From NCBI RefSeq assembly GCF_036226925.1, contig NZ_CP109031.1, forward strand, positions 5,952,001-6,016,000: DNA of 64,000 nt, read 5' to 3'. The translations under genes were made by a program, and so were the position numbers. This document shows positions 17,260 to 26,461 of the stretch, piece after piece (the first letter of the stretch is position 1; each line of letters opens with the position of its first letter). The notes beneath the pieces were generated by a model that ran no database searches, had not been told where the DNA came from, and worked only from the letters and a program-made list of their open reading frames with translations. This DNA is from Streptomyces sp. NBC_00659. Its GTDB lineage: Bacteria > Actinomycetota > Actinomycetes > Streptomycetales > Streptomycetaceae.

Positions 17260-17937
17260 ATGACGACCCCCGACCACCAGTCACCCCTTCCGGACGCCTC
17301 GCGACCCGAGGCCAGGGACCGGATCTACCGGTCGCCCGCCGGTATCGCGGGCGGCGTCCTCCTTCTGCTCATCGTCGGCTGGCTCGGCTTCGACGCACTG
17401 GTCTCCGGACACGGCCGCACCCCATGGCTGGCGCTCGCCGGAATGATCCTCATCGTCCCCGTGGTCGCCGCCTTCACCGTGCGCCCCGCCGTCTACGCCA
17501 ACGAGGACCGGCTGCGCGTCCGCAACCCGCTGCGTGTGATCGTGCTCCCCTGGAGCAAGGTCGCCTCGCTGCGCTCGCACTACTCGAACGAGGTGGTCGA
17601 CACCTCGGGCACGAAGTACCAGCTGTGGGCGGTGCCCGTGTCGCTGCGCGCCCGCAAGAAGGCGGCCAGGCAGTCGGCGCAGGGCGATGCCGGCCGTGGA
17701 GGCGTCGGCCGTCCGTCGTCGCCGGGCCGCGCGTCCGCCTTCGGCCGGGGCACGGCCACCGACACGCCGGTCCGGCCCGAGACCGACCGGATCGTGGACG
17801 AATTGCGCGAGCTGGCCGAGAGCCGCGCCTCCACGGAGGGCGCGCAGGGGGAGGTCAGGGTGCGCTGGGCGTATGAGGTGATGGGCCCCGCGCTCGCCGG
17901 CCTCGTCGTCCTGGCCATCCTGCTGGCCGTGGGCTGA
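17260..17937 (+). CDS. PH-like domain membrane protein
   Basis: The 225-residue protein has two N-terminal transmembrane segments at about residues 30-50 and 57-75. A bacterial PH-like domain follows (VYANEDRLRVRNPLRVIVLPWSKVASLRSHYSNEVVD...YQLWAVPVSLRARKK), then a low-complexity Gly/Ser/Arg stretch, and a last hydrophobic helix at about 205-224. This arrangement is widespread in actinobacteria with no proven role. ATG 17260 has a GGGACC-type leader. It converges with the glycosyltransferase gene. Confidence 0.8.
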   Translation: MTTPDHQSPLPDASRPEARDRIYRSPAGIAGGVLLLLIVGWLGFDALVSGHGRTPWLALAGMILIVPVVAAFTVRPAVYANEDRLRVRNPLRVIVLPWSKVASLRSHYSNEVVDTSGTKYQLWAVPVSLRARKKAARQSAQGDAGRGGVGRPSSPGRASAFGRGTATDTPVRPETDRIVDELRELAESRASTEGAQGEVRVRWAYEVMGPALAGLVVLAILLAVG

Positions 17938-18044
17938 CGCCCTGACCGGCCGCGGGCCCGCGCCTAGGCCTGCCGTCCGGGCCCGCGCCGAGGCCCGTCG
18001 CCCGGTCCGGGGCGAGGCCCGTCGTCCGGTCCGCGCCGACGGTT

Positions 18045-19265
18045 CTAGGGCGCGCTCGGCCACACCAGGACCATGTACGCGCCGCAGTACGCCGAACCGA
18101 GCACCGCGGCCGTGAGGCACAGCGTCCGGAAGCGGCGGGAGGCGCGGGCCAGGTGCAGGGCCGCGGGGAGCAGCAGCGGGAAGCCGGGGAGAAGGAAGCG
18201 GGCCCGCGGGAAGTAGACGCCGCCGCTGCCGAGGACGATCAGCAGCAGGACCCCGGTGAACACGAGGAGGGGGAGCGGCTGGCGGTCCCCCGCCGAGAGC
18301 GCGTACAGCGCCACCGCAGCCAGCAGGGTCACGGTCACCATCACCAGGAACAGCTCCGGTGAGGAGTTCTGCGCGAGGACCTCCCGCAGCCGCCGTACGG
18401 TCTCCGCGCCGCCGTCCCACTCGTTGTGCCACAGCCGCTGTACGGCGAGGTAGCCGTCCCAGCGGCCCAGCCTGAGGCCCACCCAGCCGACGTACGCGAG
18501 CCAGCCGGCCGGGGCCAGGACGGCCGCGGCGAGCGCCCGGAGGGTGAAGCCCCGGCGCAGCGACAGCAGCGCGGCGACGCTCACGGCGGCGGCCACCGCG
18601 ACACCGGTGGGCCGGGTCAGCCCCGCCAGCGCCGCCAGCGAGGCGGCCCACAGCAGCCTGCCGGTGAGAACCGCGTACAGCGCCCACGCGGCGAGCGCGG
18701 TGAACAGCGACTCCGTGTAACCCATCCACTGGACAAGGCCCACCGGCAGGGCCGCCCACAGCACGGTCAGCAGCACGCCCACGCGACGGCCGTGCAGGTG
18801 GCTGCCCACCGCGTGGACGCCCCACGCGGCGAGGAACGAGGACACGACCGCGATCGCCAGCCCGGTCGAGGCCCGCGAGCCGGGGGTCAGGACCGCGACG
18901 GCCTTGACCAGGACCGGGTAGAGCGGGAAGAAGGCCAGGTTGTTCGTGTCGAACGCGGTGCCCAGGTGGCGCGCGTAGCCGTGGTCGGCGACGCCGAGGT
19001 ACCAGTCCGCGTCCCACTGGGCCGCCAGGGCCGGCCAGACGCCGTGATGCCGTCGGTGCGCCCAGAGCGCGAGTACGGCCAGTCCGGTGAGGCGGACGGC
19101 CGCGTAGGCGAGGAGGGCGGGGGCCGCGTGCCGCAGAGAGGCGCGGACCGCGGTGAGGAGACCGGCCGCGCCGGGCGCGCGCCGGGCGGCCGGAACGCCG
19201 GGGGCGCTCCCGCCCGGGGCGCTCTGGGGCGGGGCGGACGTCGGCCGGGAATCGGTCGAGGGCAC
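18045..19265 (-). CDS. PIG-V-type membrane glycosyltransferase (GT-C)
   Basis: This 406-residue polytopic protein with about ten hydrophobic segments carries WDADWYLGVADHGY near residue 90, with acidic residues in the first large loop, and LAFFPLYPVL. This is the pattern of PIG-V-like mannosyltransferases that use polyprenyl-phosphate sugars outside the membrane. GTG 19265 was chosen because AGGAG lies seven bases before it; the open frame extends far upstream without such a site. The acceptor is unknown; cell-wall glycan or protein mannosylation are options. Confidence 0.82.
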   Translation of the reverse strand: MPSTDSRPTSAPPQSAPGGSAPGVPAARRAPGAAGLLTAVRASLRHAAPALLAYAAVRLTGLAVLALWAHRRHHGVWPALAAQWDADWYLGVADHGYARHLGTAFDTNNLAFFPLYPVLVKAVAVLTPGSRASTGLAIAVVSSFLAAWGVHAVGSHLHGRRVGVLLTVLWAALPVGLVQWMGYTESLFTALAAWALYAVLTGRLLWAASLAALAGLTRPTGVAVAAAVSVAALLSLRRGFTLRALAAAVLAPAGWLAYVGWVGLRLGRWDGYLAVQRLWHNEWDGGAETVRRLREVLAQNSSPELFLVMVTVTLLAAVALYALSAGDRQPLPLLVFTGVLLLIVLGSGGVYFPRARFLLPGFPLLLPAALHLARASRRFRTLCLTAAVLGSAYCGAYMVLVWPSAP

Positions 19266-19395
19266 GCGGCAGCTCCTGGGACTCGATGGTGCGCTGTCGG
19301 TAACCGTTCCTCGGTCGTCCGGCGGCGCACGGGAGCGCTGCGTCAACTGCCGTGCGGAAATCACCCGTAAGGAGGGCGGATGTGCGTGTCGGGGC

Positions 19396-19462
19396 TTCGG
19401 ACCTGCCGTCTGGATCATGCGGCGGGACGCCGGGCACCTGATCCGAACGGCAGACCCTGGGC
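19396..19462. mobile_element. Short remnant of the 56.7-kb MITE family
   Basis: The left part shares TGGATCATGCGGCGGGACGC with the element at 56.7 kb, and the right part shares CACCTGATCC-AACG-CAGACCCT with its other end, but the interior is missing. It looks like an internally deleted copy of about 65 bp between the glycosyltransferase and phosphomutase genes. Confidence 0.6.
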
Positions 19463-19501
19463 GGGAGGCGGCGGACGGGCCGCCTCCCGCCGGGCGTGGG
19501 C

Positions 19502-21133
19502 TCAGATGCCGGCCGCGGCCGACAGGTCCCGCTTGATCGCCGTCAGCAGCCCGGCCGCCTTCGCGTGGGCCGCCGGGAGAGCGTCGTGGCCGCCGACGGG
19601 CACCACGACCTCCAGGTAGCACTTCAGCTTGGGCTCGGTGCCGCTCGGCCGGACGATGACCCGGGCGCCGTCCAGGGTGTAGCGCAGGCCGTCCGTGGGG
19701 GGCAGCCGGTCCGTACCCCGGGTCAGGTCCTCGGCCTTGGTGATGGCCAGACCCGCGAGCTCCGTGGGCGGCTGCTCGCGCAGCCGGCGCATGGCGTTCG
19801 CGATGACCGAGAGGTCCTCCACCCGGACCGAGAGCTGGTCGGTGGCGTGCAGCCCGTACGCGACCGCCATGTCGTCGAGCAGATCGAGCAGGGTCCGGCC
19901 CCGCTCCTTGAGCTCGGAGGCCAGCTCGGTGATGAGGAGGGCGGCGGTGATGCCGTCCTTGTCGCGTACGCCGTCGGGGTCGACGCAGTAGCCGAGCGCC
20001 TCCTCGTACCCGTACCGCAGACCCTCGACCCGGGCGATCCACTTGAAGCCGGTGAGCGTCTCCTCGTACGGCAGACCCGCGCCCTCGGCGATCCGGCCGA
20101 GCAGCGAGGAGGAGACGATCGACTCGGCGAAGACGCCGCGCGCGCCCCGGCGCACCAGGTGCTCGGCGAGCAGTGCGCCGACCTCGTCGCCGCGCAGCAT
20201 GCGCCAGTCGGCGCCGGCCTTCACCGCGACGGCGCACCGGTCGGCGTCCGGGTCGTTGGCGATGATCAGGTCGGGTTCCGCCGCGCGGGCCGCCGCGAAG
20301 GCGAGGTCCATCGCGCCGGGCTCCTCCGGGTTGGGGAAGGCCACGGTCGGGAAGTCCGGGTCGGGCTCCGCCTGCTCGGCGACGAGCACCGGCTCCGGGA
20401 ACCCGGCCCGCGCGAAGGCCGCGAGCAGCACGTCCTTGCCGACGCCGTGCATCGCCGTGTAGACGGTGCGGGCGGTGCGCGGCGAGCCCTCGGCCAGGAC
20501 GGCGTCCGTACGGGCCAGATAGGCGTCCAGGACGCCCTCGTCGAGGGTCTCCCAGCCGGACTCGGGGCGGGGCACGTCGGCGAGCGCGCGGACCGCGTCG
20601 ATCTCGGCGGCGATCTCCGCGTCGGCCGGCGGGACGATCTGCGAACCGTCGCCGAGGTAGACCTTGTAGCCGTTGTCCCGGGGCGGGTTGTGGCTGGCGG
20701 TGACCTCCACGCCCGCGACCGCGCCGAGATGCCGTATGGCGTAGGCGAGGACGGGGGTGGGCAGCGGCCGGGGCAGGACGGCGGCGCGCAGGCCGGCGCC
20801 CGTCATCACGGCCGCCGTGTCCCGGGCGAAGTCCGCGGACTTGTGGCGGGCGTCGTAGCCGATCACCACGAGTCCGCCGGTGTGCCCCCGGACCTTGAGA
20901 TACGCGGCGAGTCCGGCCGCGGCGCGGATGACCACGGAACGGTTCATCCGCATCGGCCCCGCGCCGAGCTCACCGCGCAGACCCGCGGTGCCGAACTGGA
21001 GCGTCCCGCTGAAGCGGGCGGTCAGCTCGGTGACGTCCTCCGCCTCGACGAGCTTCGCGAGTTCGTCACGGGTCTCCGCGTCGGGGTCCTCGGCCAGCCA
21101 CGCCTTGGCCCGCGCGACGATGTCGTCCTGCAC
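19502..21133 (-). CDS. Phosphoglucomutase/phosphomannomutase family enzyme, likely phosphopentomutase role
   Basis: This 543-residue alpha-D-phosphohexomutase has the phosphoserine loop VTASHNP (Ser147), the metal-binding DPDADR, the sugar-binding GEEALGYC-like loop and the phosphate-binding RPSGTEPK near the C terminus. It lies 83 bp after the purine nucleoside phosphorylase gene on the same strand, without an intervening terminator. Family members of this length can interconvert ribose-1- and ribose-5-phosphate, so it probably links the phosphorylase to DeoC here. The precise sugar is inferred from context. Confidence 0.9.
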   Translation of the reverse strand: MQDDIVARAKAWLAEDPDAETRDELAKLVEAEDVTELTARFSGTLQFGTAGLRGELGAGPMRMNRSVVIRAAAGLAAYLKVRGHTGGLVVIGYDARHKSADFARDTAAVMTGAGLRAAVLPRPLPTPVLAYAIRHLGAVAGVEVTASHNPPRDNGYKVYLGDGSQIVPPADAEIAAEIDAVRALADVPRPESGWETLDEGVLDAYLARTDAVLAEGSPRTARTVYTAMHGVGKDVLLAAFARAGFPEPVLVAEQAEPDPDFPTVAFPNPEEPGAMDLAFAAARAAEPDLIIANDPDADRCAVAVKAGADWRMLRGDEVGALLAEHLVRRGARGVFAESIVSSSLLGRIAEGAGLPYEETLTGFKWIARVEGLRYGYEEALGYCVDPDGVRDKDGITAALLITELASELKERGRTLLDLLDDMAVAYGLHATDQLSVRVEDLSVIANAMRRLREQPPTELAGLAITKAEDLTRGTDRLPPTDGLRYTLDGARVIVRPSGTEPKLKCYLEVVVPVGGHDALPAAHAKAAGLLTAIKRDLSAAAGI

Positions 21134-21216
21134 CTGGGGTGCACCTCTCTTCGGTCGTACGGTTCCGTGTGCCCGGGGTCGTCGTGCCCCCGGTGCCGGG
21201 GGCGGACACCCGTCGC

Positions 21217-22041
21217 CTACAGACGATCCAGCACCTGGGTCAGAAGTTCCCCCATGCGCGCGGCCGAGTCGCGGCCCGCCTGGAGGACTTCCTCGTGGTT
21301 GAGGGGCTCGCCCGTCATGCCGGCGGCGAGGTTGGTGACGAGGGAGATACCGAGCACCTCGGCACCCGCCTCACGCGCGGCGATGGCCTCGAGGGTCGTC
21401 GACATGCCCACCAGGTCGGCTCCGATGACGCGGGCCATCCGGATCTCGGCGGGCGTCTCGTAGTGCGGGCCGGGGAACTGCGCGTAGACGCCCTCCTCCA
21501 GGGAGGGGTCGACCTCCTTGCACAGCGCGCGCAGCCGCGGCGAGTACAGATCGGTGAGGTCCACGAAGTTCGCGCCGATGATCGGCGAGGTGGCCGTCAG
21601 GTTGATGTGGTCGCTGATCAGCACGGGCTGACCGGGGCGCATGCCCTCGCGCAGTCCGCCGCAGCCGTTGGTGAGCACGATGGTCTTGCAGCCGGCGGCG
21701 ACGGCGGTACGGACACCGTGCGCGACGGCGGCGACCCCGCGGCCCTCGTAGAAGTGGGTGCGGCCGAGGAAGACCAGGGCGCGCTTGTCGCCGATCCGGT
21801 ACGAGCGGATCGTGCCGCCGTGGCCCTCGACCGCCGGCGGCGGGAAGCCGGGCAGCTCGGTGACCGGGAACTCGGCCTCGGGGGTGCCGAGAGCGTCCAC
21901 GGCGGGAGCCCAGCCCGAGCCCATCACGAGGGCGACGTCGTGGGTCTCGGCGCCCGTCAGCTCACGCAGGCGCGTGGCGGCGGCGTCGGCGGCGGCGTGG
22001 GGGTCGCCGTGGATGTCGTCCGGAAGAAGAGATGCGTTCAC
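21217..22041 (-). CDS. Purine nucleoside phosphorylase
   Basis: This 274-residue trimeric-type PNP has [12 protein letters not shown] near residue 42, the phosphate/ribose loop in [18 protein letters not shown], and the purine-binding [15 protein letters not shown] and [16 protein letters not shown]. It phosphorolyses (deoxy)inosine and guanosine. GTG 22041 (V-N-A-S-L-L) was chosen because the upstream ATG at 22092 would put the CTACGCGCGTAG operator (22067-22078) inside the coding region. It probably forms an operon with the phosphomutase gene. Confidence 0.93.
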   Translation of the reverse strand: MNASLLPDDIHGDPHAAADAAATRLRELTGAETHDVALVMGSGWAPAVDALGTPEAEFPVTELPGFPPPAVEGHGGTIRSYRIGDKRALVFLGRTHFYEGRGVAAVAHGVRTAVAAGCKTIVLTNGCGGLREGMRPGQPVLISDHINLTATSPIIGANFVDLTDLYSPRLRALCKEVDPSLEEGVYAQFPGPHYETPAEIRMARVIGADLVGMSTTLEAIAAREAGAEVLGISLVTNLAAGMTGEPLNHEEVLQAGRDSAARMGELLTQVLDRL

Positions 22042-22066
22042 GCGCAAGAGCGTAGCCGGTTTGTTC

Positions 22067-22078
22067 CTACGCGCGTAG
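22067..22078. promoter_or_regulatory. Palindromic operator CTACGCGCGTAG upstream of the PNP gene
   Basis: This is the third identical copy of the 12-bp palindrome, 25 bp upstream of the GTG start. See also 3269 and 15364. Confidence 0.75.
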
Positions 22079-22189
22079 ATGACGGTGCTCACGGTCTTGC
22101 GATCGTTGTCTTGTCGTTTCCGACGATGGGGTGGGGAGGGAGGGTGGTGCGAGGTCGCGGCGAGGGCGCCGTCGAGACGGGCCGAGGCG

Positions 22190-22317
22190 GGCGGGCGGGT
22201 GGGAAAAATCGCCGCGGAGCGGCGGGGTGACGAGGGTGCCCTCGCGGCGGAGCGAGACGGGCGGGCGGGTGGGAGAAAACGCCGCGGAGCGGCGAGGATT
22301 CCGCCGCGGAGCGGCGG
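22190..22317. repeat. Direct repeats between the PNP and cyclotransferase genes
   Basis: GCGGGCGGGTGGGA occurs at 22191 and 22261. CGCCGCGGAGCGGCG occurs at 22210, 22280 and again (within CCGCCGCGGAGCGGCGG) near 22302. The spacing of the first two pairs is 70 bp. No gene is seen between 22093 and 22339. Confidence 0.7.
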
Positions 22318-22339
22318 CGCGCGCCGGGGGAAGCGGACC

Positions 22340-22777
22340 TCAGCAGGGCCGCTTGCGCAGCTCCATGACGTAGTCGTGCGGTGCTCCGGCCGACTCGGCG
22401 GCGTCCGCGAGCTCGCCCAGATAACGCGCCGAGGGCAGTCCCCCCTCGTACCCGTTCAGTACGTAGACCCACGCCGGTTCCTCACCCTCCAGAGTGTGCA
22501 CGCGTACACGCATCCGCCGGTATATGTCGAGGCCGACGCCCTCCCAGCGGTCCATGGAGTCCTCGTCCGGCGGCGCGACGTCGTACAGCGCCACGAAGAC
22601 CTGGGACCGGGGCGCCTCGACGATCGTCGCGAGCGCACCTTCCCAGCCCATGTGCTCGCCGCCGAAGGTCAGCCGCCAGCCGTTCAGCCAGCCCGTGGCG
22701 CGCAGCGGCGAATGCGGGGCGCGGCGCGTCATGAGCCGCGGGTCGAGATTGCCGGCGTACGCGGCGTAGAGCGACAT
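22340..22777 (-). CDS. Gamma-glutamylcyclotransferase-fold protein
   Basis: This 145-residue protein begins [16 protein letters not shown], the YGSN-like loop of gamma-glutamylcyclotransferases. It continues with [27 protein letters not shown] and the conserved acidic position in [13 protein letters not shown]. The family opens gamma-glutamyl amino acids to 5-oxoproline or carries out related reactions; the substrate is not assigned. ATG 22777 was chosen because it places the substrate loop at the N terminus, as in relatives. It is divergent from the LpdA-like gene. Confidence 0.85.
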   Translation of the reverse strand: MSLYAAYAGNLDPRLMTRRAPHSPLRATGWLNGWRLTFGGEHMGWEGALATIVEAPRSQVFVALYDVAPPDEDSMDRWEGVGLDIYRRMRVRVHTLEGEEPAWVYVLNGYEGGLPSARYLGELADAAESAGAPHDYVMELRKRPC

Positions 22778-22884
22778 GGGGTCGAGGGTACGGCAGCGGC
22801 ACGTAGGCCTCTCGCGTAACAAAGTGGCTCGGATGCGCCGTACTCGGGGCCCCTGGGCGGAAGCACCTTGAAGCGTGCGGGACA

Positions 22885-24333
22885 ATGGAGTACGTGACTC
22901 GGATCGTGATCATCGGTGGCGGACCCGGCGGATATGAAGCGGCGCTGGTAGCCGCGCAGCTCGGCGCGGAGGTGACCGTCGTCGACTGCGACGGTCTGGG
23001 CGGGGCGTCGGTGCTCACCGACTGCGTGCCGTCGAAGACTCTTATCGCCACGGCCGAGGTGATGACGACCTTCGACTCCTCCTACGAGGAGCTGGGGATC
23101 ATCGTCGCCGACGACACCCCGCACATCGATCAGGCCGCCCGCGTGGTCGGCGTGGACCTGGGCAAGGTCAACCGCCGTGTGAAGCGCCTCGCGCTCGCCC
23201 AGTCGCACGACATCACCGCCTCGGTGACCCGCGCCGGCGCCCGGGTGCTGCGCGGCCGCGGACGGCTGGAGGGCATGCAGGCCCTGGACGGCTCCCGCAA
23301 GGTCGTCGTGAGCGCCGCGGACGGCACCGAGGAGACCCTCACCGCCGACGCCGTGCTCCTGGCCACCGGCGGGCACCCGCGCGAGCTGCCCGACGCGCAG
23401 CCCGACGGCGAGCGCATCCTGAACTGGACCCAGGTCTACGACCTCGACGAGCTGCCCGAAGAACTCATCGTGGTGGGTTCCGGTGTCACCGGCGCCGAGT
23501 TCGCCGGCGCCTACCAGGCACTCGGCTCCCGCGTCACCCTCGTCTCCAGCCGCGACCGCGTGCTGCCGGGCGAGGACCCCGACGCCGCCGCCGTCCTGGA
23601 GGACGTCTTCCGCCGCCGCGGCATGAACGTCATGGCCCGCTCCCGCGCCGAGTCCGCCAAGCGGGTCGGCGACCGGGTCGAGGTCACGCTCTCCGACGGC
23701 CGGGTCATCAGCGGCACGCACTGCCTGATGGCCGTCGGCGCCATCCCGAACAGCAGCGGGATGGGCCTGGAGGAGGCCGGCGTCAGGGTCCGCGACTCCG
23801 GGCACATCTGGACGGACAGGGTCTCCCGCACGACCGCTCCGGGCGTCTACGCGGCCGGTGACGTGACCGGCGTCTTCGCCCTCGCCTCCGTCGCCGCCAT
23901 GCAGGGCCGTATCGCCATGTACCACTTCCTCGGCGACGCGGTGGCCCCGCTGAACCTGAAGACGGTCTCGTCGAACGTCTTCACCGACCCCGAGATCGCC
24001 ACCGTCGGCTACTCCCAGGCGGACGTCGACGCGGGCAAGATCGAAGCCCGGGTCGTGAAGCTGCCGCTGCTGCGCAACCCGCGCGCCAAGATGCAGGGCA
24101 TCCGCGACGGCTTCGTCAAGATCTTCTGCCGCCCCGGCACCGGCATCGTGGTCGGCGGTGTGGTCGTCTCCCCGCATGCCTCGGAGCTGATCCACCCCAT
24201 CTCGATCGCGGTCGACAACAATCTGACGGTCGAACAGATCGCGAACGCGTTCACCGTGTACCCGTCCCTGTCCGGCTCGATCGCCGAGGTGGCACGACAG
24301 CTGCACACCCGGAAGACCTCGGGCGAGAGCTGA
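22885..24333 (+). CDS. LpdA-like NAD(P)H:quinone oxidoreductase (flavoprotein disulfide reductase family)
   Basis: This 482-residue protein has an FAD-binding GGGPGGYEAA at residues 11-20, an NAD-binding IVVGSGVTGAEFA in the middle, and AAGDVTG for FAD near residue 330. A disulfide reductase would have Cys-x4-Cys at residues 42-47. Here Ser42 replaces the first Cys (Cys47 remains), and the C-terminal His-Glu dyad is also replaced (VYPSLSGS). The same loss is known in M. tuberculosis LpdA (Rv3303c), which reduces quinones. The cytosolic enzyme probably has that activity. Confidence 0.9.
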   Translation: MEYVTRIVIIGGGPGGYEAALVAAQLGAEVTVVDCDGLGGASVLTDCVPSKTLIATAEVMTTFDSSYEELGIIVADDTPHIDQAARVVGVDLGKVNRRVKRLALAQSHDITASVTRAGARVLRGRGRLEGMQALDGSRKVVVSAADGTEETLTADAVLLATGGHPRELPDAQPDGERILNWTQVYDLDELPEELIVVGSGVTGAEFAGAYQALGSRVTLVSSRDRVLPGEDPDAAAVLEDVFRRRGMNVMARSRAESAKRVGDRVEVTLSDGRVISGTHCLMAVGAIPNSSGMGLEEAGVRVRDSGHIWTDRVSRTTAPGVYAAGDVTGVFALASVAAMQGRIAMYHFLGDAVAPLNLKTVSSNVFTDPEIATVGYSQADVDAGKIEARVVKLPLLRNPRAKMQGIRDGFVKIFCRPGTGIVVGGVVVSPHASELIHPISIAVDNNLTVEQIANAFTVYPSLSGSIAEVARQLHTRKTSGES

Positions 24334-24345
24334 CGCCTTTCGGTG

Positions 24346-24368
24346 ACTCCCCGCTGGTCACGGGGAGT
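24346..24368 (+). terminator. Hairpin after the LpdA-like gene
   Basis: ACTCCCCG (24346-24353) pairs with CGGGGAGT (24361-24368) around a 7-base loop; there is no T tract. Confidence 0.5.
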
Positions 24369-24500
24369 TGGTGACGCTGCGCAGGGAACGGGTGCCGCGA
24401 GTGGGCACGTATACCACTTAGCACCCTGCCATGCGAACAACTTCTGTTATTCGGCGCAAACTGCTGAAAGCAGACGGTCGTTGGGGTTACTGTCAGTTTC

Positions 24501-25463
24501 GTGTTCGCTGCAGAACGTCGCCAATTGATCCTCGAAATGGTGCGAGCGAACGGGGCCGTGTCGCTCCGTGAGCTCGCCCGCGTCGTCCAGACCTCCGAAG
24601 TGACCGTACGGCGGGACGTGCGCGCGCTGGAGGCAGAAGGACTCCTCGACCGCCGGCACGGCGGTGCGGTATTGCCGGGCGGGTTCACGCGGGAGTCCGG
24701 CTTTCCGCAGAAATCGCATCTCGCGACCGCCGAGAAGACGGCCATCGCCGATCTCGCCGCGGGTCTCGTCGAAGAAGGCGAGGCCATCGTGGTGGGGGCG
24801 GGTACCACCACGCAGGAGCTGGCCCGCCGGCTCGCGCGGGTGCCCGGTCTGACCGTCGTGACCAACTCCCTGCTGGTGGCCCAGGCGCTGGCCCATGCCA
24901 ACCGCGTGGAGGTCGTGATGACCGGCGGCACCCTGCGCGGTTCCAACTACGCACTGGTCGGCTCGGGTGCGGAGCAGTCCCTCCAGGGGCTGCGCGTCTC
25001 CCGGGCGTTCCTCTCCGGGAGCGGTCTGACCGCCGAGCGCGGACTCTCCACGTCCAACATGCTCTCGGCGTCCGTGGACCGTGCTCTCGTCCAGGCGGCC
25101 GCGGAGGTCGTGGTCCTCGCCGACCACACCAAGCTCGGGATGGACACCATGTTCCAGACCGTGCCGACCGACCTCATCACCCGCCTGGTCACGGACGAGC
25201 CGCCCGCCCATGACGACCGTGCGGCCACCGAACTCCAGGCCCTGGCCGATCAGGGCGTGCAGATCGCGGTGGCCGGGTCTTCGGCGGGCGGTGCGGGAGG
25301 GGATCCGCTCCCGGCGGGGCGCCAGCCGCGTCGAGACGTACCCCTCCCGGGCCCGCGCCGCGGCCAGGTCCCGGGCTCGGGACCGCAACTACGGAGCGCG
25401 ACGGTGATGGGGGACCAGCCCCCGGCCGAAAGAGCACGGGTGGCCGATCTCCGACGCCGCTGA
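24501..25463 (+). CDS. DeoR family transcriptional regulator
   Basis: The 320-residue protein has a DeoR helix-turn-helix at residues 4-57 (RRQLILEMVRANGAVSLRELARVVQTSEVTVRRDVRALE) and a sugar-phosphate sensor domain at about 75-235 with VVGAGTTTQELA, VMTGG and VVLADHTKLG. Translation starts at GTG 24501 with no recognisable ribosome site, so it may be leaderless. The last 60 residues (from about 258) are Arg/Pro/Gly-rich and not part of the family fold, which suggests loss of the original stop. The neighbourhood makes it one candidate for the CTACGCGCGTAG regulator, but no such site lies at its own promoter. Confidence 0.88.
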   Translation: MFAAERRQLILEMVRANGAVSLRELARVVQTSEVTVRRDVRALEAEGLLDRRHGGAVLPGGFTRESGFPQKSHLATAEKTAIADLAAGLVEEGEAIVVGAGTTTQELARRLARVPGLTVVTNSLLVAQALAHANRVEVVMTGGTLRGSNYALVGSGAEQSLQGLRVSRAFLSGSGLTAERGLSTSNMLSASVDRALVQAAAEVVVLADHTKLGMDTMFQTVPTDLITRLVTDEPPAHDDRAATELQALADQGVQIAVAGSSAGGAGGDPLPAGRQPRRDVPLPGPRRGQVPGSGPQLRSATVMGDQPPAERARVADLRRR

Positions 25464-25507
25464 GCGGTGTCGGCGGGACGGTGACGCCGGGGGCTGAAAT
25501 CCTCGGC

Positions 25508-25549
25508 GGACAGCCGGACAGCCGGACAGCCGGACAGCCGGACAGGCCG
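25508..25549. repeat. Tandem 9-bp repeat
   Basis: GGACAGCCG is repeated four and a half times in the gap between the DeoR and TetR genes. No gene was seen in 25464-25683. Confidence 0.85.
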
Positions 25550-25683
25550 GCTGACGACGTCAGGCTGCGGGCCGCGGGCCTGATCGGCTCATGGAGTCGG
25601 GCTGCGGGCCGGGTCGGCCGGCAGCCATGGGGCGGCCGAGTGGCCAGGTGGGCTCACGGTCTCCGGCCGCGAGCCAGGCCGGC

Positions 25684-26301
25684 TCACGGTTTCAGGCCGC
25701 GCAGCGTCAGGTTCAGCAGACGGTCGGCCAGCGCGGGGTCGTCCACGGTTTCCTCCGCCGCCAGCGCGATCGCGTTGGTCAGCTGGAGGAGATCACCGAT
25801 CGAGACATCGGGGCGTACGGCCCCCGACTCCTGGGCGCGCAGCAGCAGGGCGCTGCCCGCCTCACGCATCGGGCCGCTGCACCGGGCGAGGTGTGAACCC
25901 TCGTCCTGGGAGGCCGACATGAGGGCGCGTGCGAGCCCTCGGTACTCACCCGCGTGCGCGATGATCTCGCGCAGCCACTCCACCAGGGCGGTGCACGGCT
26001 GCGGGGCGTCGAGCAACTCCCGCGAGCGGGCCAGCAGATCGTTCACGGCGTCCTCGAAGACCGCGCTCATCAATGCGTGCCGATTCGGGAAATGCCGGTA
26101 CAGCGTGCCGATTCCGACGCCCGCGCGCCGGGCCACGTCCTCCAGGGACGTGTCCGTGCCGCGCTCGGCGAACGCGAGGCGCGCCTCGGCGAGCAGCCGC
26201 CCGTAGTTGCGCCGGGCGTCCGCCCGCATCACGCGCGGCGCTCCTGGAACCGTGGCAGGTCCGGACGTGCCGGCCCGCTCCCTCGCGGTCGCGCCCACCA
26301 T
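25684..26301 (-). CDS. TetR family transcriptional regulator
   Basis: The 205-residue regulator has an N-terminal TetR helix-turn-helix at about residues 30-70 (LAEARLAFAERGTDTSLEDVARRAGVGIGTLYRHFPNRHAL). A helical ligand/dimerisation domain follows, with a Leu-rich end (ADRLLNLTLRGLKP). ATG 26301 has a weak AGGTGGA site; ATG 26229 (MRADARRNYG), immediately before the helix-turn-helix, is an alternative. It lies downstream of accA2 on the same strand but behind a terminator, so it is separately transcribed. The target is unknown. Confidence 0.9.
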   Translation of the reverse strand: MVGATARERAGTSGPATVPGAPRVMRADARRNYGRLLAEARLAFAERGTDTSLEDVARRAGVGIGTLYRHFPNRHALMSAVFEDAVNDLLARSRELLDAPQPCTALVEWLREIIAHAGEYRGLARALMSASQDEGSHLARCSGPMREAGSALLLRAQESGAVRPDVSIGDLLQLTNAIALAAEETVDDPALADRLLNLTLRGLKP

Positions 26302-26461
26302 GGCTTCCACCTGCTCTCTCCCGCCGCCCGGCTGCGCTCCAGAATGCCACCGGCGGCTCCCGGACGGACATCCACGGGCTCCGCGCCGCCGGTTCGAAGC
26401 ATCATGGACGGTTGCGCGGACGGGGCCCGAGCGCCGCCGTGGACGGGGTCCGCCCTGCACG

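Noticed and set aside
22042..22092. Upstream ATG extension of the PNP gene
   Set aside because: It would place the conserved CTACGCGCGTAG operator inside the coding region and adds residues not typical of PNP.
25464..25683. Possible riboswitch or small RNA in the gap between DeoR and TetR genes
   Set aside because: Only a simple 9-bp tandem repeat and GC-rich sequence were seen; no conserved structure was recognised.
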